Source: Nitrososphaeraceae archaeon (GTDB taxonomy: Archaea > Thermoproteota > Nitrososphaeria > Nitrososphaerales > Nitrososphaeraceae). From it: a stretch of DNA of 6,361 nucleotides. Made by a program: the position numbers and the translations under genes. The stretch is taken from assembly GCA_025936955.1 (NCBI GenBank), contig JAICSL010000107.1:1-6361 (forward strand). The letters run 5' to 3'. The notes beneath the pieces were generated by a model. That model saw nothing but the letters and a program-made list of their open reading frames with translations. It was not told the origin of the DNA and ran no database searches. Shown here piece by piece: positions 1 to 5,876 of the stretch; position 1 is the stretch's first letter, and the number at the start of each line of letters is the position of its first letter.

Positions 1-168
1 AAAGTCTTATTTCAATATTAACTTTGCTGAAGTTAAATGAATAAACCTTTAAATTGATCATTGTTTAATTCAAGCTTTATTTGGCATAAGTAAATGAATA
101 CATTTATATACATCTATTAATAAGATATACTTAACTAAACCAGCAAAAAAGCCCGATTTAGTGATTTG

Positions 169-194
169 ATAGATGATGATCTATACAATTTAAA
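169..194 (+). promoter_or_regulatory. Putative promoter with adjacent palindrome
   Basis: A TATA-like AATTTAAA stretch (187-194) lies about 30 bases before the ATG at 221, the spacing expected for an archaeal promoter driving a leaderless or nearly leaderless transcript. Directly upstream is a perfect inverted repeat, ATAGAT-GATG-ATCTAT (169-184), which overlaps the place where the BRE or an operator would sit. A second TATA-like TTTATATA at 103-110 would give a leader of roughly 85 bases. The assignment rests on position and composition only, in a region that is AT-rich anyway. Confidence 0.35.
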
Positions 195-220
195 GAGGCA
201 TATTCTATTTGTTTTTGATA

Positions 221-469
221 ATGACTACTAGAAAAAACAAATCAATAGAGCCATATTTTCTAGATGGTATTAATGAACTGATATTTGTCAAAATAAAATG
301 CATTTTTAATAGGACGCCTCAGCACGGAATAGATTTAAGAAAAATTAGACTAAATAAAGACAAGATATACAACCATAAAAAATATTCTAATGCTTTTACA
401 GGTAAAAACATACCTGTTGACAGTCTTAGCGGGTTGCCAACAGGTACAGCTATTAGAGGAAGTTATTAA
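221..469 (+). CDS. Small basic hypothetical protein
   Basis: An 82-residue protein of unknown function. I chose the ATG at 221 rather than the in-frame TTG at 209 because the TATA-like box at 187-194 sits about 30 bases before it. The protein is rich in Lys, Arg, Asn and Ile, has a single Cys, no signal peptide and no membrane segment. Its C-terminus is Gly-rich (LPTGTAIRGSY). I recognise no domain. It ends two bases before the TTG that opens the next gene, so the two are probably co-transcribed. It could also be the 3' remnant of a longer lost gene, since the first 60 residues show no clear fold-like pattern. Confidence 0.5.
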   Translation: MTTRKNKSIEPYFLDGINELIFVKIKCIFNRTPQHGIDLRKIRLNKDKIYNHKKYSNAFTGKNIPVDSLSGLPTGTAIRGSY

Positions 470-471
470 TT

Positions 472-720
472 TTGGTTAACAACATAGGTGTCTCTAGTAG
501 CAATACAAAATACAAAACAACAGAATATAAAATTTCATGTGATGGATTAAATTGTAACAATGATGCCAAGTATAAGTTAAAGATACACTATTTGAAACCA
601 CTATGTTGGGTATGCAGTTCTTGCTTTAAGTACTTGCAAGACAACAATTTGGTTGAATCCATCTTAGATAAAGAAATAGGCAAAGATGAGGAGAGGATCA
701 AGAACATTGACAGCCATTAA
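472..720 (+). CDS. Small Cys-rich zinc-ribbon-like protein
   Basis: An 82-residue protein starting at TTG 472; the reading frame has a stop at 454-456, so no upstream ATG is possible. Residues 23-51 hold five cysteines: C23-x4-C28 (CDGLNC), then C45, C48 and C51 (CWVCSSC). This pairing is typical of a zinc ribbon or knuckle. The tail (residues 52-82) is charged and helical in appearance. The function is unknown; a role as a small nucleic-acid-binding or adaptor protein is inference. The next gene begins at ATG 686 inside its 3' end, a 35-base overlap that suggests coupled translation. A degenerate relative lies at 1607-1765, on the other side of that gene. Confidence 0.65.
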   Translation: MVNNIGVSSSNTKYKTTEYKISCDGLNCNNDAKYKLKIHYLKPLCWVCSSCFKYLQDNNLVESILDKEIGKDEERIKNIDSH

Positions 721-1610
721 AGAATCTTCTGCTGAACATGTTTCTTCTCTTTTTGCTGAAGCCAAAGTCAAGCTGGATAGTGTTAATCAAGAAGAAAAAG
801 ACAAACTTGATACTTTAAAACACGAAGCAGCAAAAAAGCAAAAAAGATATTGTTGTTGAACTTGCTAAAAAACTTGAAGATAAGATTATACAAATAGATA
901 CAATATGCCAGATAATTGTCGACCAACTGGAGGATGTAGTAAACGATCGTTTTATCCGTCAATGTCTTCCTGAAAAATATAAACAAAAACATAGGATTGA
1001 AAATGCAAAAAAGCAAAAAAAGAATAAGGTTAAAAAAGAAACCGAGTTAGCGCCACTATCAGAGCTAAATGAAGAAGAGGTTGAAGAAGAGAAAGAGGTT
1101 GTCATAGTCGATTTTAATGGCAGATCATCTATTCAAGAGGATGACGTGGGAGAAGATGAAGAGCCGTCTATAACTACCGATCCATCTACTAGAACATACA
1201 AAACTTTACCATCATCCTATCAACAAGAAAAGGAACAGGAACAGCAAGTAAAAAAGAAAATCAAGCTTGACATAGAAGAATGTTCAAGTTGTAAAGAGCT
1301 AGGTGATGAGAATCGTGAACTAAAAGAGATTGTTGAAAAGTCAAGCCAATTTAGTACTGCAGATAAGACGGTAGCTACTGAGGAACCTTATAGAATACAT
1401 GACGATGAGATGGATAAAAGTATACTACTTTTTGAATTTCCTATGCATTGTAATGAATTACAAAATCATATGGATTTACTATTTCGAAATAGTGGTAGCG
1501 ATGGAAAAGTATGGTTCAACGGCAAAATAGTCATAAAGACAGGAAAAGTCATTTCTAAAAATTTTGGAAGGATGGACCGCAGCAGTAGCAACAGGATGAA
1601 TCCAAATTGA
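686..1610 (+). pseudogene. Charged coiled-coil protein, frameshifted
   Basis: One gene split over two frames. The first part runs from ATG 686 to a TGA at 857-859 (57 residues). The second is open from 819 through 1610 with no usable start before GTG 1146, and the translations join smoothly only if one extra base is ignored inside 832-859, where two A6 tracts lie. Joined, it encodes about 307 residues: a Glu/Lys-rich helical N-terminus, a possible helix-turn-helix stretch (DTICQIIVDQLEDVV, then FIRQCLPEKYKQKHR), a basic AKKQKK patch, a very acidic linker, a CSSC motif followed by a heptad-like helix (GDENRELKEIVEKS), and a C-terminal domain containing LLFEFP and GKVWFNGKIVIKTGKVIS. It resembles, from memory, hypothetical proteins of Nitrososphaerales accessory regions; the function is unknown. 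It may be a pseudogene, a sequencing indel in A-tracts, or less likely a slippage gene. Confidence 0.6.
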
Positions 1611-1765
1611 CATATAACACTATTTCTAATAATAATGATGATAAAGATGTACAAATACAATATCTTAAAGTACCATTCATAAGAAAATCTGGATGGATTT
1701 GTTCCTACTATAAGCAAGCACTGGAAGAAGATAATTTGATAGAACCGGATTTGGTAGTTGATTGA
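1607..1765 (+). CDS. Degenerate paralogue of the 472-720 zinc-ribbon-like protein
   Basis: A 52-residue reading frame whose TTG overlaps the TGA of the preceding gene (TTGA, 1607-1610), the usual sign of coupled translation. It aligns with the protein at 472-720: NNDDKDVQIQYLK against NNDAKYKLKIHYLK, then WICSYYKQALEEDNLIE against WVCSSCFKYLQDNNLVE. The copy has lost the N-terminal C-x4-C pair entirely, and the second Cys of the CxxC is Tyr, so only one Cys remains and zinc binding is unlikely. It is therefore either a decayed copy or one that has kept the fold for another use. No ATG is available in this frame, because a TAG closes it at 1586-1588. Confidence 0.5.
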   Translation: MTYNTISNNNDDKDVQIQYLKVPFIRKSGWICSYYKQALEEDNLIEPDLVVD

Positions 1766-1907
1766 CAATAGAAAAGACGGTTTAAAAATACAGGTTAATG
1801 TAAAGATGAGTAATTACAGCACAGTCTTCATTAGTGACAATATTCTCATGTCTCATGTAGCAGAAAAATGTAGCAGAATCTTTACTGCTACTATGTACGA
1901 AGGATAA
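1758..1907 (+). CDS. Possible 49-residue small ORF
   Basis: An open frame from TTG 1758 to TAA 1905-1907, overlapping the end of the preceding small gene by eight bases and ending eight bases before the TTG of the next one. An internal ATG at 1806 would give 33 residues. The product is mixed polar/hydrophobic (KIQVNVK, TVFISDNILMSHVAEK) with no recognisable motif. The tight packing is the only argument for coding. It may instead be the remnant of a longer gene or chance, and nothing allows a function to be proposed. Confidence 0.22.
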   Translation: MIDNRKDGLKIQVNVKMSNYSTVFISDNILMSHVAEKCSRIFTATMYEG

Positions 1908-1914
1908 TTAAAAT

Positions 1915-3259
1915 TTGAATATTATTTCTTCCGATACAAATTTTACTGATGACGAAAATGAAAATAACCAATATGACGAGGATTCGAAACCATTACCTTC
2001 TGAAAATAAGATATTAAAACCAATAAAAGAGAATCAAGCCAACGATACCACTGCCAAATCTACCGAACTATTAGAAGGCAGACAAGAATTCGTAACAGAA
2101 AAGGTCGAGGGGGTTAGTAATATCGAATTTGATAATAAAAATAACATCAAGGATACCATTTCTAAAACCTCTCTTGATAGCAATACTACTGCTGTCTATG
2201 ACAGTGATAGTAGTGTCAATGATCTAATTAAAGACACTGATAATCCTGAAATGCGGGTCAGAGATTTGGAGGCTAGGATTCTACGTCGTCTTCAAAGAAG
2301 AAAACTTCCGCCACAAGCAAGACACATTCTGCTTCTTGCTGCTTCTCTTCATATCCTAGAAGGTGTGGGCATAACTGTAAGATATCTAGAAAAGATAGGA
2401 TTTAGAAAACACAATGCAGAAAAGGTATTACAAGATGCCAGAAGAAATGGATTTCTCATACCAGGTAAATCTAGAGATGGTAAACAGAAACAATACTATT
2501 TATCAAATTACAAGCATATAATAGATAAAAGATCTAATGAGAAGGACAAGTATAGAGATGTACCTGCTGATAAAGATATAACTCTACAATTACTTCGATT
2601 GCTATCAAATAGAAAATACACATACCATAACATACACCTAGACAAATCTTTGCTACAATGATGACTATGAATCGCTAGGATGGAGCATTCCAAGTATGCG
2701 TAATAAGCAGAAGGTAACAACCTTTAAACTTAAATTAATGAGGGAATGCAGCATTACCGTTTCGCCTACAAGAACAACCAATATCTCTTTTAAATGTACC
2801 CTTGATCCTTTCAGGCTTCATACTTCATCAGACCTGATAGAATTCATTGGCTGTTGTGGCCAGGCCTTGAATGTTCTGCAATCGGCAGCAAAAAATAGAT
2901 TAAATGTTGTTCCACCAATTCCTGAATGGCACATAACTCAGTTTGATTATAACAAAGATATTCCTACTAATGAATTAGATCAATTAAGCTGGACTATTGC
3001 ATATGGACAACTGCAAATAAAGTATATTGGTACCATTTTTCAGATTTATCCAAAAGGTCTTCCAGATCTTGGAGAATGCACTAGAGTTGAAGGTCATCAT
3101 AGCACTACTGAAAAGAATAGTCTGAAAGATACGGTTTCAGATATTATTGATGTTGAGATGAAAGGAAAAAAGTCACCATTTGTAACAGCAGAAGAGATGC
3201 TAAAGAATGCTAAAGAAAGAATGGATTCTGAAAAAGACGACAGTGTTTCAAAGGATTAA
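1915..3259 (+). pseudogene. Winged-helix-like DNA-binding protein, frameshifted
   Basis: Two frames that together make one protein of about 447 residues. The first runs from TTG 1915 to TGA 2659-2661 (248 residues). The second is open from 2642 to TAA 3259 and reads TNLCYNDDYESLGWSIP before its first ATG at 2696, so real coding precedes that ATG. A +1 shift within 2642-2659 joins them. Residues 1-112 are acidic, Asn/Ser/Thr-rich and probably disordered; an ATG at 2251 (residue 113) could be an alternative start. Residues 114-200 are basic and helical, ending in a wing-like segment (GKSRDGKQKQYYLSN), suggesting a winged helix that binds DNA. The C-terminal part has mixed strands and helices (DPFRLHTSSDLIEFIGCCG, VVPPIPEWHITQFDY, YIGTIFQIYPKGLPD) and a charged tail. 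I recall similar hypothetical proteins in Nitrososphaeraceae; the function is unknown. If not an error, the gene yields two separate pieces at best. Confidence 0.6.
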
Positions 3260-3504
3260 GTGAAGTGAACAATCCATATAGACAAGACTTGTTATTTGCG
3301 AATTTGTACTAGAAAATTATAAAGCAGTTATTTAATAGACTTTATTGTCAATAAACTTGTATTCTCTGAAGATAATAATGGAGAGGAGATTTGATAACAC
3401 CGGATTGAGCATCATGTCTTGCTTCAAACCAAAATATCCTTCATTCTCCAAGCTTATTACGTATATATCAGATATTACCATTCAAGCATTTTAACGTTTT
3501 AATT
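3260..3504. other. AT-rich spacer between gene cluster and IS
   Basis: No plus-strand gene is visible between the end of the winged-helix-like gene and the insertion sequence. The only coherent reading frame is the short minus-strand ORF at 3332-3481, listed separately. There is no convincing T-rich terminator after 3259 and no tRNA-like fold. Confidence 0.4.
3332..3481 (-). CDS. Orphan 49-residue ORF, possibly a gene remnant
   Basis: A minus-strand frame from ATG (3481-3479) to TAA (3334-3332). A TGA directly precedes the ATG in the same frame, so it cannot extend upstream as it stands. The product has an ordered look: SDIYVISLENEGYFGLKQD, then LNPVLSNLLSIIIFREYK, a hydrophobic stretch flanked by charged residues. 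I do not recognise it. It starts about 24 bases from the left end of the IS5-type element, so it may be the surviving end of a gene disrupted there, or a short real gene. The evidence is only coherence of composition and the presence of an ATG. Confidence 0.3.
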   Translation of the reverse strand: MVISDIYVISLENEGYFGLKQDMMLNPVLSNLLSIIIFREYKFIDNKVY

Positions 3505-3527
3505 ATGGATAGACCTTTTGATACTGT

Positions 3528-3543
3528 TTTGTTGCATGATTCC
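3528..3543 (+). repeat. Left inner inverted repeat of the IS
   Basis: TTTGTTGCATGATTCC, a perfect 16-base inverse match to 4530-4545. It lies 42 bases before the transposase ATG and probably belongs to the left terminal repeat, the transposase binding site. Confidence 0.65.
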
Positions 3544-3585
3544 TCCTTTCCAAAAACATTTAGCTAACATTCTCAAATAAACTCC

Positions 3586-4499
3586 ATGAAATGGTCCACC
3601 TATAACCAATCTCTAGTTAGACGCGGTGAAATACTGCTAGGATTTGACGTTATTGACAACTGGGATACTGAATTAAAAGAGATGAACAAAGACAAGGTGG
3701 GATAGAGAACCGTTTCATTATCCCAATACCTTTCTTCTCTTGCTTGGATATGCTAAAGTGTACTTTCATCTACCTTACAGGCAAACCAAAGAAGGTGTTG
3801 CACAAGGACATGCTAAAGGAAAAGTACCTTCCATTCCCGATTTCACTACTATAAACAGAAGGATAAACAGGCTAGATATCAAGATAAAAGAAGATAACAA
3901 AAACAAGGAATTCAAAGACGAATACATCGTCATTGCGATAGACAGTACAGGTATCAAGATTACAAACAGAGGTCAATGGATGCAAGATAAATGGAAAATA
4001 AGAAAGAAAGGATATTTAAAAATACATGTAGCAGTTAATGTGAGGACCAAGAAAATTCTTTCGATGATGAAGGTTACTGATGAGCATGTTCACGATAGTA
4101 AGGCGTTACCAGAATTGGCCGGAGATATCATAAAATCAAATAGTACGACGACAACAGCAATAGTAGTCGGCAAAGTATTTGCTTATGGCGCCTATGATGG
4201 TAATGATGTTTTTAGATGTTTAGCAGACAATGGATATGCCATGCATTAAAGTAAGAAAGAATGCAAAGGTTAAACTGAAAACAGGACACATCCTTAGAAA
4301 TCTGTCTGTCATATTCCAAAAAAATGATTTGCAAGGATGTAAGGATAGCGAAAGCTATGGGCAAAGATGGATTGTAGAAACCGTATTTTCTTGTATAAAG
4401 CGAATATTTGGTGAATATGTTTATTCTGTTAGGTTAAAGAATATGATACAGGAAATGATGTTAAAAGCATCATTGTATAACAAGATGATATCAATTTAG
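3586..4499 (+). pseudogene. IS5-family DDE transposase, two frameshifts
   Basis: Three frames join into one transposase of about 303 residues, a normal IS5-family length. The N-terminus is ATG 3586 to TAG 3703-3705 (MKWSTYNQSLVRRGEILLGF). The middle is open from 3704 to 4249 and reads REPFHYPNTFLLLLGYAKVYFHLPYRQT, so its true coding precedes the TTG at 3740. The C-terminus runs from about 4236 to TAG 4499. Each joint needs one extra base skipped (near 3703 and near 4235). The first catalytic Asp is present in IAIDSTGIK (codon 3941-3943) and the Glu in RWIVETVFS (codon 4377-4379). The second Asp, expected in a FADGAYD-like motif, is Tyr (TAT, 4184-4186; FAYGAYDGND). The enzyme would cut and rejoin DNA at the element ends, but this copy is dead three times over. 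Confidence 0.85.
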
Positions 4500-4650
4500 A
4501 CAAAACATATAGTAAAATCATGAATTATTGGAATCATGCAACAAAGCATAAGAAAAAGATATGCTAAACATGAGATACAACGATTATCAAAAAAGAAAAA
4601 TCAAACAGTCATTCCTTTTCGATCTTGATCTTATACAAAGGTTCTATCCA
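4500..4650. other. 3' non-coding part of the IS
   Basis: The stretch after the transposase stop holds the right inner inverted repeat (4530-4545) and the proposed outer end. No reading frame of interest is seen. The 97 bases between the two repeat pairs have no counterpart at the left end, which suggests an insertion here or a mistaken outer boundary. Confidence 0.4.
4530..4545 (-). repeat. Right inner inverted repeat of the IS
   Basis: GGAATCATGCAACAAA, the exact inverse complement of 3528-3543. It lies 31 bases after the transposase stop. Confidence 0.65.
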
Positions 4651-4683
4651 TTTAAATACGATGACATATATAGTTAATATAGG

Positions 4684-5671
4684 TTAATTCATTATAGTTT
4701 TGTATCTCTTGTATATATTATAAATCTTGATTATGATGCCCCCGACGGCTAGGACATGTAGGGCCTGAGGTGGGAAAATCAGAATGTGTATGATGTATCT
4801 AATTCCATCACTTGACCAATCGTCTCTAGACGCAATACATAGGTAACACCAATATTTGCTTCCACTATTAAAGCTTCATTAACTTGTTGTATAGCCTGGC
4901 CCGTCCAACTAGGTTTGTAGTCTTCAGCAAAGCCCCAGATCACCGATAATACCCTTGAATCGCTTTCCTTATCATTAATAACTGCACTACGGATTTCAAT
5001 CCATCCTAGTGCTCGCTAAATTATGCAAAATAACGACGATCTTATACTTAAGACAGATTCCAGCTACAGTTTCTATATCCAGCATTAACCTTCCCTTCTT
5101 CACCATTCTTCTTGCTATCAGTTAGTGTTCCATCCATACTGATGACTGTTATATTGGCAGATTCAAGGTATTGGCCAGTCTACAGAACTCTTCAAGATCG
5201 TCCACAAAATATCCTCCTCCTAACTACGGTATTTATATAGCAAGACCATTCCGTTCGCCATCTGGGAAGTTATAATGTGATGCTAGTTCGCTCGGCGTAC
5301 CATACCGACGATGTCGAGGACAATCTTTTATTTTGATTCATAGTATGGCATCTTCATACCACGCGTCGGTTGTCAAGTTCAAATACACCTTGCACAGCCT
5401 ATATGTCATCTTCTCAACACTAGAGAGATATATCACTCAAGCCCATGCATATAGCAGAGTTAGTAGCAGGTTGGTATTAGAAGATAAGCAGAGATACGCA
5501 CTCTAGCACACGCCTCCTATTGCACGTTATGGTAGTGCTATGGCGTTTCTCTATCTCGTCAACGGCAGCTGTGACTTTTGCGTAAATATGGAGAGGAGGT
5601 GTTGGCTGTTTCCCTGAGGTTATGCTTTTGGTGTTTTTGTGAGTTAACCCCTATAACCTTTTGTAGGACAT
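4684..5671 (-). pseudogene. Sedolisin (S53) peptidase remnant, pro-kumamolisin type
   Basis: No single frame is long, but minus-strand pieces line up in order with a kumamolisin-type secreted serine-carboxyl peptidase. From ATG 5671: MSYKRL then TAG; an indistinct propeptide stretch; AVQGVFELDNR (5398-5366, family AVxGLDNR, the end of the propeptide domain); YGTPSELASHYNFPDG then LGGGYFVDDLEEF (5337-5152, interrupted by TAA 5235-5233 and a TAG 5226-5224 where the family has the Glu of IELGGGY); ITVISMDGTLTDSKKNGEEG (5152 on); LMLDIETVAG (5091 on, family GEVxLDIEVAGA); VLSVIWGFAED and WTGQAIQQVNEALIVEANIGVTYV (5015 on); ASRDDWSSDG (4833 on, family ASGDxGSSDG); FPPQALHVLAVGG (before about 4720, family FPASSPYVLAVGG). 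The catalytic Asp of LDIE survives; the catalytic Glu appears to be Lys; the C-terminal third with the GTSA serine is missing. At least four frame changes and several stops show long decay. Confidence 0.8.
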
Positions 5672-5876
5672 GTTTGTTAGATGTAGTGTATAAAATCTGT
5701 GGAATAGTATGGATAGCTTATAATCACGCAAAAGATCTAATAATAATGTAAATATTTTCAAAAATAATTTTTTTGGCATGTTTAAGAAAAAATATTTTAT
5801 TTTTACATTGTTATTCTTTTATCCTTTGCTCATTATCAAACCGTGTTGTTGTTTTTCGAATATGTTTATATAGATT
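5672..5876 (-). promoter_or_regulatory. Spacer with weak promoter and T-tract signals
   Basis: Between the secreted Cys-rich gene and the peptidase remnant, both on the minus strand. A TTTTATAC box (minus strand, 5695-5688) precedes the remnant's ATG at 5671 and may be the relic of its TATA box, though the spacing of about 21 bases is short. No gene is visible on either strand. Confidence 0.25.
5787..5792 (-). terminator. Possible T-tract terminator
   Basis: Six T residues on the minus strand about 85 bases after the stop of the secreted Cys-rich gene, inside a T-rich stretch. Archaeal RNA polymerase stops at such tracts. The surroundings are so AT-rich that this is only a candidate. Confidence 0.25.

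Larger units (their letters stand above)
3505..4651 (+). mobile_element. IS5-family insertion sequence, inactive
   Basis: About 1.15 kb carrying a decayed IS5-type DDE transposase. The proposed outer ends are ATGGATAGA at 3505-3513 and its exact complement at 4643-4651, the match continuing imperfectly inward (ACC against CC). A longer perfect 16-base inverted pair lies inside: TTTGTTGCATGATTCC at 3528-3543 and its complement at 4530-4545. On the left the outer and inner repeats are 14 bases apart, on the right 97, so one end has been changed or one pair is not part of the true termini. I found no clear target-site duplication. The overall length fits IS5-family elements. The exact boundary is inference. 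Confidence 0.6.

Noticed and set aside
819..859. Programmed +1 frameshifting in the coiled-coil gene
   Set aside because: There is no downstream stimulatory structure that I can see, and the neighbouring genes are also broken, so decay or an indel error is simpler.
783..1016. Minus-strand 77-residue hydrophobic ORF
   Set aside because: It is antisense to the Lys/Glu-rich coding stretch; Phe and Leu richness follows from AAA and GAA codons on the other strand.
1466..1768. Minus-strand 100-residue ORF
   Set aside because: It is antisense to the C-terminal domain of the coiled-coil gene and the degenerate zinc-ribbon copy, both better supported.
3499..4655. TTAA on both sides of the IS as a target-site duplication
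   Set aside because: The copies at 3499-3502 and 4652-4655 are not equidistant from the repeat ends, and TTAA is common in such AT-rich DNA.
4738..4775. GC-rich island in AT-rich DNA, with ATGATG and CTGA boxes resembling a C/D-box RNA or structured RNA
   Set aside because: On the minus strand it encodes FPPQALHVLAVGG of the S53 remnant, which explains the composition; the box motifs are incomplete.
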